The translations under genes were made by a program, and so were the position numbers. A stretch of DNA of 64,000 bases from CAWCKS01 sp963796195. Its GTDB lineage: Bacteria > Pseudomonadota > Alphaproteobacteria > Rhizobiales > Xanthobacteraceae. Shown piece after piece: positions 15,639 to 25,908 of the stretch; the stretch's first letter is position 1; each line of letters begins with the position of its first letter. A model generated the notes under the pieces. The model ran no database searches, had not been told where the DNA came from, and was given only the letters and a program-made list of their open reading frames with translations. Where the stretch lies: the NCBI GenBank assembly GCA_963796195.1, contig CAWCKS010000013.1, positions 1 through 64,000 of the forward strand, in the 5' to 3' direction.

Positions 15639-17861
15639 ATGGACGCCACCGCCCGGAAACTTGACCAGCAAGCGACGGCCTGGTCGCCGGCCCCCGACGC
15701 CGCCGACGTCGTCAAGCGCATCCATGCGATGCTCCATCCGCGCAACATCGTCGTCGTCGGCGCCACCGACAAGCCCGGCAACTACGCCGAGCGGATCTGG
15801 AACAACCTCGTCAAGTATCAGTATGCCGGCGGCATGTACCCGATCAACGCGCGCCGCGACATGGTTTGGGGCGTCAAGTGCTACAAGGATTTTGCCGATC
15901 TGCCTGACAAGCCCGACCACGTACTGGTGCTGGTGCCGGCGAAGTTCGCGGTGCAGGTGATCCGCGATGCGGCGGCCGCCGGAGCACGCTCGGCGACGAT
16001 CGTCACCTCCGGTTTCGACGAACTCGAGGATGCCGAAAGCCAGCAGCTCGCCATCGACCTCGAGGAAGCCGTCAAGGAGACCGGGCTCGCAGTCACCGGT
16101 CCGAACTGCCTCGGCAACCTCTCCTCCGGCGAACGGCTGTTCACCAACATCGACGAGCGCCCGGTGCAGATGATTGCCGGCCCGGTCGCCGTGGTCGGCC
16201 AATCCGGCGCGGTCATCATGCAGCTGCGCCAGGCTTTTGAGGACCGCGGCATCGACGTCGGTTACATGGTCACGACCGGCAATGAGGTCGGCCTCGAGAC
16301 CCCCGACTTCATGCAGTATTTCGCCGCCGATCCAAGCATCGGCGTCATCGTCACCTATCTCGAAGGCGTCCGGAACACGAAGAGTTTTCGCGACGCCTGC
16401 AAGGCGGCGCGCGCCGCCGGAAAGCCGATCATCGCCCTGAAGCTTGGCGCCTCCGAGGGCGGCCGGGCCGCCGCGATGGCGCACACCGGCGCGCTCGCCG
16501 GCTCGATCGAAACCTTCGACGCAATCTCGATCCGCGAGGGCGTGATCCGCGTACGCGGCCTCGACGAACTGATCGAGACCACCGAGTGCTTCGTGAGTGT
16601 GAAGCCGCCGAAGGGCGACCGCATGGCGGCAGTGACACTGTCGGGCGGCAAACGCGGCCTGATGATCGACGCGTTCTCCTCGGCCGGCCTCAACTTCAAG
16701 CCGCTCAGCAAGAACCTGAGTGCGAGCCTCTCGAAGATGCTTGGCCCGGGCAGCATCGTCGGCAATCCGCTCGACGCCGGCTTCGCCGCCGTGGTCGACC
16801 CGACGGTCTACATGCAGTCGGTCAAGCTGATGATCGAGGATCCCGACACCGATATTGTCATCATCGACGCGGAATTTCCGAAAGCGCCGCACGAACTGCG
16901 CGAGCGCAACATCCGCCTGATCAACGAGATGGCCGGCGCCGCCTCCAAGCCCGTGGTCTATGTCAGCGCGATGTCAGTCGGCGTCAACGAGTTCACCAAG
17001 CAGCTCCGTAAGTCAGTCCCGAACGTCGCCTATATGCTCGGCACCGACCGCGCGGTCAGCGCAATCAAGCAGCTGATCGACTACCAGAAGCTGCCGAAGA
17101 ACATTCCGGACGTGAAATCGAGCTCGAGTTCATCGGCGAAGGCGACGCTCGAGAAGGCGCTGAAGAGCGCCAAGGGCGCGGCGCTGGACGAGGTTGCATC
17201 CAAGGCCTTGATGAAGGCTTACGGCATCCCCGTTTCGAAGGAAGGCGTCGCGACATCACCCGCGGAAGCGGTCAAGATCGCGAAGCAGATCGGCTTCCCG
17301 GTCGTCGCCAAGGTCGTCAGCGAGCAGATCCTGCACAAGTCCGACGTCGGCGGCGTGGTGCTGAATTTGAAGAACCCGGCCGAGGTCAAGAAGGCCTTCA
17401 CCGACATCATGAGCCGGATGAAGAAGATCAAGGGCAAGCCTGTCATCGACGGCATCCTGATCGCGCAAATGGTCAAGGCCGAGCTCGAGCTCGTGGTCGG
17501 CGGTTCGCTCGACGCCGAGATGGGACCGGTGGTGCTGTTCGGCACCGGCGGCGTCGACATCGAGCTGATGAAGGACGTCGCACTCGGCGGCGCGCCACTC
17601 AACGACGCCGACGCCAAGGCGCTGATCAATCGCACCAAGGCAGGCGTGAAGCTCAAGGGCTATCGTGGCAAGCCGAAGCTGCACGAGCCGAGCGTGATCA
17701 AGGCGCTGGTCGGCCTCTCCAACCTGATGGCGGACGCCAACGGCCGCATCGCCTCGATCGACGTCAACCCCTTCCTGATCAACGAGAAGAGCGGCGTTGC
17801 GGTCGATGCGCTTGTGGTGCTGAACAACGCGGCGGCGAAGAAGAGCGCGGCGGGGCATTAA
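15639..17861 (+). CDS. ADP-forming acyl-CoA synthetase (acetate-CoA ligase family), fused alpha-beta
   Basis: A 740-residue protein starting MDATARKLDQQATAW at ATG 15639, with AGGAG 9 bases upstream. Domain order is a CoA-binding Rossmann domain (about 30-135, NIVVVGATDKPGNYAER) and a succinyl-CoA-ligase-like domain with GPNCLGN and the catalytic His282 in MAHTGALAGS. A third flavodoxin-like ligase domain follows, then a C-terminal ATP-grasp domain (about 500-735, GFPVVAKV ... HKSDVGGVVLNL). Such enzymes interconvert acyl-CoA plus ADP and acid plus ATP via phosphohistidine. Divergent from an ACAD/hydratase-2/SDR operon, it may activate the acid that operon degrades. Its 3' end converges on the indolepyruvate oxidoreductase gene across two REP-like hairpins. 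Confidence 0.9.
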   Translation: MDATARKLDQQATAWSPAPDAADVVKRIHAMLHPRNIVVVGATDKPGNYAERIWNNLVKYQYAGGMYPINARRDMVWGVKCYKDFADLPDKPDHVLVLVPAKFAVQVIRDAAAAGARSATIVTSGFDELEDAESQQLAIDLEEAVKETGLAVTGPNCLGNLSSGERLFTNIDERPVQMIAGPVAVVGQSGAVIMQLRQAFEDRGIDVGYMVTTGNEVGLETPDFMQYFAADPSIGVIVTYLEGVRNTKSFRDACKAARAAGKPIIALKLGASEGGRAAAMAHTGALAGSIETFDAISIREGVIRVRGLDELIETTECFVSVKPPKGDRMAAVTLSGGKRGLMIDAFSSAGLNFKPLSKNLSASLSKMLGPGSIVGNPLDAGFAAVVDPTVYMQSVKLMIEDPDTDIVIIDAEFPKAPHELRERNIRLINEMAGAASKPVVYVSAMSVGVNEFTKQLRKSVPNVAYMLGTDRAVSAIKQLIDYQKLPKNIPDVKSSSSSSAKATLEKALKSAKGAALDEVASKALMKAYGIPVSKEGVATSPAEAVKIAKQIGFPVVAKVVSEQILHKSDVGGVVLNLKNPAEVKKAFTDIMSRMKKIKGKPVIDGILIAQMVKAELELVVGGSLDAEMGPVVLFGTGGVDIELMKDVALGGAPLNDADAKALINRTKAGVKLKGYRGKPKLHEPSVIKALVGLSNLMADANGRIASIDVNPFLINEKSGVAVDALVVLNNAAAKKSAAGH

Positions 17862-17888
17862 GGCAGCGCGCCCTCTCCCTTCATTGTC

Positions 17889-17967
17889 GTCACCGGGCTT
17901 GCCCCGGTGACCTCGATCAGGAAGACGCTGCCTTCGTAAGCGAGATGGCCGGGACAAGCCCGGCCAT
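17889..17967. repeat. paired REP-like hairpins between convergent genes
   Basis: Two near-perfect palindromes: GTCACCGGGCTTGCCCCGGTGAC (17889-17911, loop included) and a 23-base ATGGCCGGG ... CCCGGCCAT unit at 17945-17967. They share the GGGC/AAGCCC theme common in Bradyrhizobium intergenic repeats. They sit between two converging genes and may serve as a bidirectional terminator or transcript-end protector. Confidence 0.75.
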
Positions 17968-17990
17968 GACAAATTCTTGAGGTACCCGCC

Positions 17991-20900
17991 CTATTCCGCC
18001 GCGATCTGACGCTGCACGAGCGGCGGCGGGTTCGACAGGTCCTTCAACAGCGCCGCACGCTTTGCGCGGCTCTTGTCGTAGGCCTGCTGCTTGACCGGGC
18101 CATAGCCGCGGATATCGTCAGGCAACGACAACAGCGCGATTGCCGTACGTTCGGTCTCCGGCGCGAGCAGCTTCAGCACGGTCTCGACGTCGCCTTCGTA
18201 CTCGGCGATCAGCGCGCGTTCGAGCCGGCGATCGTGCGAATAGCCGAACAGGTCGAGCGGCGTGCCGCGCAGGCCCTTCAGGCCCGCCAGCACCTTGAAG
18301 CCAGTCATCATCCAGCCGCCAAAAACCTTCTTCTTCGGGCGACCGACGCCGTCGTCGCCTGCCGGCAGCAGCGGCGGCGCGAGGTGATAGCTGAGCTTGA
18401 AGTTCCCTTCGAACTGGTCGCGCAGCTGTTTTTCGAACGAGCCGTCGGTATAGAGCCGCGCCACTTCATACTCGTCCTTGTAGGCGAGCAGCTTTGCGTA
18501 GTTGATCGCGGCCGCCCGCGGCAGCGCCTCGCCGAAGCCCTTGGCGTCGGCCGCTCGCTTCACCTTGTCGACCAGCGCCCGATAGCGCTCCGCCAGCGCG
18601 GCGTTCTGGTACAGCGGTCAGGTGCGCGGAACGATGGGCGATGACCTCGTCGAGCGACATGTCGCCGAGCACCTTGTGCGCGGCAGCTTCCTCATGCCCC
18701 TTCATCATTGCCGCAAGCTGCTCGGGCTTGGCCGCGGCGAGCCGGCCGAGCCGGAACGCCAGGGTGTTCATCTTGATCGAGACGCCATTCAGTTCGATCG
18801 CCTGTTCGATCGACTGTGCGGTCAGCGGCAGCAGGCCGCGCTGATAAGCATAGCCCATCATCATCATGTTGGTGGCGATGGCATCGCCGAGCAGCACTTC
18901 GGCCGGCGTGGTGAAATCGACGAAGGTCGAGTCTTTTGTCAGCGCGCCTTCCAGCACGTGGTTTACTTTGCCCTGCTGGAAATCAAAATCCCGATTGCGG
19001 ATGAAGTCGGCAATCGGGATCAGGTGAGTGTTGACAATGCCTGTGGTGCGCGGTGCGTCACAAAGCGTGATCGTCTCTTTCGAGGCGGCGACCACCTCGT
19101 CCGCCGCGATCACGAGATCGGCGGTACCGGTGACGATGCGCGAGCATTTGACGTCGTCGGTGTCTTGCGACAGCCGGATGTGGCTCAGCACCGCCCCACC
19201 CTTTTGCGCAAGGCCGGACATGTCAAGGATCATGCTGGCGTGGCCTTCGATGTGGGCGGCCATGCCGAGCAGCGCGCCGATCGTGAGCACGCCGGTGCCG
19301 CCGACGCCGCCGACCGCGATGTTGTAGGTCCGGTCCAGCGACGGCCGGGTCGCGGGCTCCGGTAGATCGCCGATGGCGGCGAGATCAACCGGCGCGCGCT
19401 TGCGCAATGTGCCGCCATCAACGGTTACGAAGGACGGGCAAAAACCTTTGACGCAGGAATAGTCCTTGTTGCAGCTCGACTGGTTGATGGTGCGCTTGCG
19501 GCCGAACTCGGTCTCCAGCGGCTCGACCGAGATGCAGTTCGACTGCACCGAGCAGTCGCCGCAGCCTTCGCACACCGCAGCATTGATCATCACGCGGCGT
19601 GACGGATCTTCCAGAATGCCGCGCTTGCGGCGGCGCCGCTTCTCGGCGGCGCAGGTCTGCACGAACACGATCGCCGAGCAGCCCGCCGTCTCGCGGCAGG
19701 CCTTCATGACCGCGTCGAGCTGGTCGCGGTGCGCCAGTTTGGTGCCGGGCGCAATGGTGTGCGCGGGATAGGCGTCCGGAGTTTCCGAGACCAGGTAGAT
19801 CTCGCGGACACCTTCGGAATGCAGCTGGAAGGTGATTTGTTGCGGCGACAGGTCGCCGTCGACGTGCTGGCCGCCGGTCATCGCGACCGCGTCATTGTAC
19901 AGGATTTTGTAGGTGATGTTGGCCTTGGAGGCGACCGACTGGCGGATCGCGAGCGAGCCCGAATGGAAATAGGTGCCGTCGCCGATGTTGGCGAAGATGT
20001 GCTTTTCCTTGGTGAACGGCGCGATACCGACCCACGGCACGCCCTCGCCACCCATATGGGTAAAGGTCTCGGTGTTGCGATCCATCCACAGCGACATGAA
20101 GTGGCAGCCGATGCCGGCCAGCGCGCGGCTGCCTTCGGGGACCTTGGTCGAGGTGTTGTGCGGGCAGCCCGAGCAGAAGTAGGGCGTGCGAACCACCGGC
20201 GCGATCGCCTGCACCTGCGAGGCTTCGCGGCCGTGGAACCAGTCGGCCTTGGCGCGCAGCAGCGCCGCAATGTCGGAATCGAGCTCCATCGCCAGCAGTC
20301 GATCGGTGATGGAGGTCGCGACCTTCGACACCGTCATCTCCTCGGCGAACGGCAGGAAGCGCTTGTCGTGCGAGTCCATCTTGCCGACGATGCGCGGGCG
20401 CACGTCGTCGCGCCAGTTGAACAGCTCCTGCTTGACCTGGTTCTCGATGATCTCGCGGCGCTCTTCGACAATGAGAATCTCTTCGAGCCCAACAGCGAAC
20501 TCGCGCACGCCCGCCGGCTCCAACGGCCAGGGCATGCCGACCTTGTAGAGCCTGAGCCCGATGCGCGCGGCGACCTGCTCGGTGATCCCGAGCTCGCGCA
20601 ACGCCTGGCGCACGTCTTCGTAGGACTTGCCCGACGCCATGATGCCGAACCGCGCCTTCGGCGAATCCATGGTGATGCGGTCGACCTTATTGGCGCGCGC
20701 AAACGCGATCGCGGCATAACCTTTGTAATCCTGCAGGCGACGGTCCTGCTCGAAGCGGTCGTCGGGCCAGCGCAGATTGAGGCCGCCGGGCGGTAGCTCG
20801 AAATCGGTCGGGATGACGAACTGTCTCATTTCGTCGTTGAGGTTGATTTCCGCTGTCGTCTCGACCACCTCGGTGATCGTCTTCATGCCGACCCAGCAGC

Positions 20901-21486
20901 CGGAGTAGCGCGACATCGCGATGCCGAGCAGACCCATCTCGATGATTTCATGGATGCTGGACGGATAGAGATACGGCATCAGCGCCGAGACGAAGGCGTG
21001 ATCCGATTGATGCGGCACGGTCGAGGATTTGGCGCCATGGTCGTCGCCAGCGAGACACAACACGCCGCCATTCTTTGCCGAGCCCGCGGCATTGCCGTGC
21101 CGAAGCACGTCGCCGGAACGGTCGACGCCGGGGCCCTTGCCGTACCAGATGCCGACCACGCCGTCGTACTTCGCGCCCGGCGACAGGTTAAGCTGCTGCG
21201 AGCCCCAGATTGCGGTCGCCGCGAGATCCTCGTTCACGCCGGGCTGAAATTTGATGCCGTACTCGGCGAGATGCTTTTTGGCAGCGGTGAGTTGCTGGTC
21301 GTAGCCACCGAGCGGCGAGCCACGATAACCAGTAACGAAGCCTGCCGTATTCAGGCCGTTGGCACGATCCCGCCGGATCTGTGCCATCGGCAGGCGGACC
21401 AGCGCCTGGATGCCGGTCATGAAGACATGGCCAGATTTAGCGGTGTATTTCTGATCGAGGCTGATCGCGCCCTGGTTTATTCCCAT
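17991..21486 (-). pseudogene. indolepyruvate ferredoxin oxidoreductase, fused alpha-beta-gamma type, frameshifted near 3' end
   Basis: Starts at ATG 21486 (MGINQGAISLDQKYTAKSG) and, joined across one break, spans about 1165 residues, the usual size of the fused enzyme. Domain order is a pyrimidine-type TPP domain, then a TPP-binding domain with CSGCPHNTSTKVPEGS and IGDGTYFHSG. A cysteine-rich region follows (CEGCGDCSVQSNC, CNKDYSCVKGFCPSF), then the gamma domain (GVGGTGVLTIGALLG). At about 18607-18616 the frame shifts by one. The remaining 190 residues resume as LYQNAALAERYRALVDKVK and end at 17991. The enzyme decarboxylates aryl or branched 2-oxoacids to acyl-CoA and passes electrons to ferredoxin. 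A single-base break in so long a conserved gene points to sequencing error. Confidence 0.9.
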
Positions 21487-21920
21487 GTTCGCCTCTTCGC
21501 GTCTTGGTGCCCCGACAATCCTGATTTCGTCATAATCAAATAGGGATGCGACCGCTTCGGCAACAGTCTAAGGCGCTTTCCGTGCCCGCGGCAGCCGGAA
21601 TCCACGCCTCTTTGGTCGACCTCTGCTGGCGCAACTTCATTCTGGCCGTGGCCGGCCGGGGCTCCTGTTGTGTCGCACGATACCTGCGCTCGAACTGAAA
21701 ATTCCACCGGCCGAATGCAGCGCAATAATTCGCACTGCCCGGCCCTGGCCGATCGGCGCGCCCTCGCGATTCGGAGAGCCCTCGCGCTGCCACGCATCAC
21801 GACGACACGTCCGCCGATCGGGCATACCTGCACTCCCGCAATGCCGCCGGAAACCGATCAAATCTGCGGAACCACGCAACTCCTGCGCGCTTATCGGCTC
21901 ACGGAAATTGGAGGACAACC
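21487..21920. other. intergenic, divergent control region
   Basis: Over 430 bases between the divergent indolepyruvate oxidoreductase and a small membrane protein gene. Open frames here look like shadow frames. It must contain both promoters, but no consensus is clear. GGAGG at 21911-21915 is the ribosome binding site of the gene to the right. Confidence 0.35.
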
Positions 21921-22289
21921 ATGGCCTATGTTCCAAACCGTGATGATCCGTTTTTGCCGTCACCGTCGCCCTCGCTCGAGGAGATGCGACGCCGCGACCG
22001 GATGGAGGGCGAGTTTCAAGCCGATCCAGAACTGGCTGAAGGTCCGGCCAGCAGGACGCGCGTCGCACTCTATGCGGTCGCAATTCTCGCCGTGCTGGGC
22101 GCATTGTTTTATGGCCTGAACGCCGCGAACAATTCGAGCCAGACCGCGAGCAATACGCCGACCGCAACCGCGCCATCGAACATGGCGCGGACTTCGCCGG
22201 CGCAGCCGCCGGTACGGAATGTGACCCCGGGCCCGAACTCATCGCCCGGTATGACCACCGGTCAGGCGCCGAGCGCGCCGGCCAAGTAA
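21921..22289 (+). CDS. single-pass membrane protein with Pro/Thr/Ser-rich exterior tail, hypothetical
   Basis: A 122-residue protein starting MAYVPNRDDPFLPSPSPSLEE, with GGAGG well placed upstream. A charged cytosolic head (about 55 residues) is followed by one transmembrane helix (ALYAVAILAVLGALFYGL). The rest is a low-complexity tail rich in Asn, Thr, Pro and Ser, probably periplasmic. No known domain. A strong terminator follows at 22306-22347, so it is probably monocistronic. Confidence 0.75.
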   Translation: MAYVPNRDDPFLPSPSPSLEEMRRRDRMEGEFQADPELAEGPASRTRVALYAVAILAVLGALFYGLNAANNSSQTASNTPTATAPSNMARTSPAQPPVRNVTPGPNSSPGMTTGQAPSAPAK

Positions 22290-22305
22290 TCGACAGCAAA
22301 TGTTT

Positions 22306-22347
22306 GAAACGTCGCGGCTCGAACCAAGCCGCGGCGTTTCGCTTTTT
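22306..22347 (+). terminator. intrinsic terminator
   Basis: Stem GAAACGTCGCGGCT pairs with AGCCGCGGCGTTTC (one G-T pair) around the loop CGAACCA and is followed by CGCTTTTT. It lies 17 bases past the stop of the small membrane protein gene. Confidence 0.85.
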
Positions 22348-22352
22348 GATTT

Positions 22353-22401
22353 GCGCATGTTCTTGTCGGAAAACCGGTGTCCACTTTTCCGGAACATGCG
22401 C
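22353..22401. repeat. dispersed palindromic repeat, copy 3
   Basis: Outer arms GCGCATGTTC (22353-22362) and GAACATGCGC (22392-22401) with GGAAAACCGGT and TTTTCCGG inside. It sits between two converging genes, one base from the stop of the aldolase-type gene on the minus strand. Confidence 0.85.
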
Positions 22402-22402
22402 G

Positions 22403-23542
22403 CTAGAACAATGCGCCGCGCGCCGCGATTGGCCAGACCAACTCGACGACGGCATTTGGCCCGGCGAAGCCGCGCACACCGACATACCAGTCGTGCAGGT
22501 TGACGGTTGGATCGCAGTGGCCGGGGATCAGCAGGACCTTGTCACCGAGCAGCGGGCGATCGTTGCAGCGTGTCAGATCAAGCACGCCGTGCTCGTCCGA
22601 CGGCCGGCCGTAGCTTGCCCCCGCAAAGCCGACCAGCTCCGGCATGCCGCTGTCGTTCGACAGCGCCTTGTGGCCGGCATCAACAACGGCGCGCTCCGGC
22701 GCCGGCGTGCTCATCACCGTGGCATAGACGAACAACGCGTGCTCGAAGTCCGCGAACGCATCGCCATTGGCGACGCGGTTGCGCGCGTAGTCGGCGTCCA
22801 TGAACACGTAGGAGCCGGCCTGCAGCTCGTTGTAAACGCCGCTGGCCGCCTCGAACTGGAACGTGCCGGTGCCGGCGCCGCCGACGATGTCGCAGGCAAG
22901 CCCGGCCCGCTTCAGCGCGTCGATGGTGTCAGCCGTCAACGTCACCGCGCGGTCGATCGCGGCCTTGCGCTCGGCAAAATCGCGGATGTGCTGGGCGGAA
23001 CCATGATAGGCCTGCAGCCCGGCGAAGCGCAGATGCTTTGACGCCGCAATCGCCCGCGCAAGCTCGACGGCGGGCGCTCCCGCCGGAACGCCGCAACGCT
23101 TGCCGCCGACGTCGATCTCGACCAGCACCGGCAACCGAATGCCGGCGCGCTCGGCGGCGTGGGCGAGTTCGGCGACATTGGCGCGGTTGTCCGTGCAAAC
23201 CGACACGTCGGCCTCGCGCGCGAGCGCGGCCAGGCGATCGACCTTGCGGCGGCCGGCGACTTCGTTGGAGACGAGGACGCTTTTGACGCCGCCCTGAACC
23301 ATTGCTTCGGCTTCGGACACCTTTTGGCAGCAGACCCCGACCGCACCACGCGCGATCTGCATCTGCGCGATCTCAGGCGATTTGTGGGTCTTGGCGTGCG
23401 GGCGCAGCTTCGCACTTGTTCTCGCTACCGCATCCGCCATGCGCGCGAGATTGCGTTCGAGCGCATCGAGATCGACCAGCAGCGCCGGCGTGTCGATCTC
23501 GAGCAAGGGCATGCCAGCTTCGGCGGGCGGCGCGATCGTCAT
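22403..23542 (-). CDS. D-threonine aldolase/D-serine dehydratase-like PLP enzyme (DSD1 family)
   Basis: A 379-residue fold-type III (alanine-racemase-like) PLP enzyme. The Schiff-base lysine is in LRPHAKTHKS (Lys51). IDVGGKRCGV and GGAGTGTFQFE bind the cofactor phosphate. The C-terminal PGHCDPTVNLHDWY contains the His and Cys/Asp positions that bind the divalent metal in D-threonine aldolase and eukaryotic D-serine dehydratase. It would cleave D-threonine to glycine and acetaldehyde or deaminate D-serine. It follows a methyltransferase gene by 9 bp on the same strand, so they are probably co-transcribed. Confidence 0.88.
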   Translation of the reverse strand: MTIAPPAEAGMPLLEIDTPALLVDLDALERNLARMADAVARTSAKLRPHAKTHKSPEIAQMQIARGAVGVCCQKVSEAEAMVQGGVKSVLVSNEVAGRRKVDRLAALAREADVSVCTDNRANVAELAHAAERAGIRLPVLVEIDVGGKRCGVPAGAPAVELARAIAASKHLRFAGLQAYHGSAQHIRDFAERKAAIDRAVTLTADTIDALKRAGLACDIVGGAGTGTFQFEAASGVYNELQAGSYVFMDADYARNRVANGDAFADFEHALFVYATVMSTPAPERAVVDAGHKALSNDSGMPELVGFAGASYGRPSDEHGVLDLTRCNDRPLLGDKVLLIPGHCDPTVNLHDWYVGVRGFAGPNAVVELVWPIAARGALF

Positions 23543-23551
23543 GGCAGTCGC

Positions 23552-24412
23552 TCAGGCGCTTTTGGCGCTGACGATCCAGATCGAGGCCGGCAGCGGGATC
23601 TTGCCGTCCTTCTCATGTTTCGCCAGCGCCTCGCGGACCGACTGGATCGCCGCCGCACGCACGCTGTCCGGATGGCCCTCGAGCGCCCGGCTCGCCGGGC
23701 CAAACGCGATCGCCGCAGTTGGCGGCGCCATCGAGCCCGCGGCCGAGCGCGATATCGAGCGCAAGGTCATGCGGCTTCAGTTCGATATTCGTGAACCCTG
23801 CGCCGGAGAGAATGCGGCGCACCCGCTCCTCGCTGCCGAACGAGAACGGTCCGGGATCCTCCGGCCCGAGCTGCGGCATCCTCGGCACATGCTGGTAGAC
23901 CGCCTGCAGCGGGATCATCATCCAGCCATTGGCGCGCGGCTCGCGCCAGCAGGCGAACACGACGCGCCCACCGCCTTGACCGCCTTGCGCATGTTGGTGA
24001 ACGACGTGGTCGGATCGGCAAAGAACATCACGCCGAAGCGCGAGAACAGCAGATCGGCCGAAGCCGGCTGGAATGGATAGACCGTCGCGTCGGCCTGCAC
24101 GAACTCGACCTTGAGATCCTTCGGCGCATGCTCGCGGGCGTAGTCCAGCATCGGCGCGGAGATGTCGAGGCCGAGCACCCTGCCCTCCGAGCCGACGCGG
24201 CGCGCGAGCTCGAAGGTGGTGCCGCCGCAACCGCAGCCGATATCGATCACACGCTCGCCCTTTGCCGCGGCGGCAGCGCTGTGCAGGACCTCCGAGATCG
24301 GCCGGAGCAGAATATCCTGCGTCGCCTGGCGCGAAATCCAGTTCTGGCCGCCCGGCCCGTTCCAGTAGGCGATCTGGTCGGCGTTCTTCTCGTGCATGGG
24401 GGCCTGGGCCAT
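23552..24412 (-). pseudogene. class I SAM-dependent methyltransferase, two frame breaks
   Basis: Starts at ATG 24412 (MAQAPMHEKNADQIAYWNG), with CAGGAG upstream. The SAM-binding motif I is VIDIGCGCGGTTFELA. Motif II/III is VEFVQADATVYPF, and SRFGVMFFADP follows. At about 23968-23975 one G is missing and the frame changes, continuing RVVFACWREPRANGWMMIPL. At about 23714 it changes again and ends PLPASIWIVSAKSA at 23552. Reassembled it is about 286 residues, matching small-molecule methyltransferases of the UbiE-like group. The substrate is unknown. Two single-base breaks suggest read errors. Confidence 0.8.
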
Positions 24413-24502
24413 GGCGTTTCTCCTGTCAGGCCGTGCGGCCTGTTGCGTAAAACCTCGCACGCGGCTGTGCGCAAATCCAGTCTCGCATTGATGATCGCGA
24501 TC

Positions 24503-25132
24503 CTATGGATCGCGGTCGTAGATGAATTTTGGCATCTCCCAGCGAAACCGGATGGCCAACAGGCGGAATGTCAGCCCGATGACAAACACGATCAGCGTCG
24601 ACAGCCCGTGGTTCACGCCAAAATGAGCGGCGCCGACATAGATTGCGCCCGTGACGACCGACACGCTGGCATAGAGCTCGCTGCGAAACAGCAATGGCAC
24701 GTCGTTGCAGAGCACGTCGCGCAGCACGCCGCCGACGCAGCCGGTGACCATGCCGGCGACAACGGCGATCGCGAGACTCTGTCCCGTATCCAGCGCGACG
24801 TCGCAGCCGAGGATGGTGAAGACGACGAGGCCGATGGCGTCGAGCACGAGAAAAAGCAGGCGGAAATGGTGCACGATGCGCCCGAGCGGAATGGTCGCCA
24901 GCGCGGCTCCCGCCGTCAGCGCCAATAGCCAGGGCTCCTTCACCCACGCCAGCGGATAATGGCCGAGTAGCATGTCACGGGTCGAGCCGCCGCCGAGCGC
25001 GGTGATGCTGCCGAGGACTGCGACGCCGAACCAGTCCATCTCGCGCCGGCCGGCCGCCAGCGCAGCCGTCATGCCGACTGCCACATAGGCCGCGATCGAC
25101 AACACGGCAAGGACGGCGTCGGCGCTCCACAT
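24503..25132 (-). CDS. trimeric intracellular cation channel (TRIC) family protein
   Basis: A 209-residue protein with seven hydrophobic helices arranged as two repeats of the former UPF0126 domain. GSITALGGGSTRDMLLG and GMVTGCVGGVLRDVLCND are the paired glycine-rich kinked helices that line the pore of prokaryotic TRIC channels. The start ATG 25132 (MWSADAVLAVLS) lies 2 bp after the stop of the upstream HAD gene, so translation is probably coupled. It probably acts as a potassium/cation channel in the inner membrane. Confidence 0.88.
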   Translation of the reverse strand: MWSADAVLAVLSIAAYVAVGMTAALAAGRREMDWFGVAVLGSITALGGGSTRDMLLGHYPLAWVKEPWLLALTAGAALATIPLGRIVHHFRLLFLVLDAIGLVVFTILGCDVALDTGQSLAIAVVAGMVTGCVGGVLRDVLCNDVPLLFRSELYASVSVVTGAIYVGAAHFGVNHGLSTLIVFVIGLTFRLLAIRFRWEMPKFIYDRDP

Positions 25133-25134
25133 CG

Positions 25135-25806
25135 TCAGCCCGTTCCATCGAGCAGGCGGCGCACGTCGTGCAGGTCGGCCGCGACGGTGAGGCACAGCGC
25201 ACGCATCTCGTCGGTGACCTGCAGGAGATCCGGCACCATGATCGGCACGCAGCCCGCTGCATGCGCGGCGCGGACGCCGTTGTGGGAATCTTCCAGCACC
25301 AGGCAGCGCTGCGGCGCGACGCCGAGATCGGCCGCGGCCTTCAGGAACAGGTCGGGATGCGGCTTGCCGCGGTGGACGTCGTCGCGGGTCGCGACCGCCT
25401 TGAAGAACGGTGCCAGATCGTTGGCGTTAAGCTGCCGCTCGACATAGCGGCGGCTCGACGATGTGGCGAGCGCCAGCGGCGTTGCACGCTGCTCGAGATG
25501 CGTAAGGATTTCACGCACGCCGGTTTTCAGCGCGATGCCGCCGGCGAGCGATTCCGCAATCTTCGCGTTGGAGTTCTCAAAATAGGTGTCGAACGGAAAG
25601 CTCGCACCAAAATAATCGCGGATCATGACGTCGCACTCGGGGCCGGGCACGCCGACCAGCGTAGCGTAGAAGTGTTCGGGCATTTCGAAGCCGAGCGCGG
25701 CAACCACTTCGATCACGGCGTTGCGGATCGGCCGTTCGCTGTCGAGGATCAGGCCGTCAAGATCGAAGATGACGGCCTCGATATTGGCCAGGGATTCGTG
25801 CGGCAT
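25135..25806 (-). CDS. HAD family hydrolase, beta-phosphoglucomutase-like
   Basis: A 223-residue HAD phosphatase. Motif I is AVIFDLDGLILDSE, motif II ALATSSS, motif III lysine in RGKPHPDLFL, motif IV VLEDSHNGVRAAHAAG. The alpha-helical cap lies between motifs I and II, as in phosphoglycolate phosphatase or sugar-phosphatase relatives. Start ATG 25806 (MPHESLANIEAV) is preferred to the open extension up to 25878. It is paired with a TRIC channel gene. The substrate is not predictable. Confidence 0.88.
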   Translation of the reverse strand: MPHESLANIEAVIFDLDGLILDSERPIRNAVIEVVAALGFEMPEHFYATLVGVPGPECDVMIRDYFGASFPFDTYFENSNAKIAESLAGGIALKTGVREILTHLEQRATPLALATSSSRRYVERQLNANDLAPFFKAVATRDDVHRGKPHPDLFLKAAADLGVAPQRCLVLEDSHNGVRAAHAAGCVPIMVPDLLQVTDEMRALCLTVAADLHDVRRLLDGTG

Positions 25807-25908
25807 TGGCCGCACGATTAACCGGTCGGCGCGCTCTCGGACAGCGAAAAAAGCGCCGCCTGACGATGCAAATTCCATCCCTCGCGTACGTCGGGATCAC
25901 GCACGACA

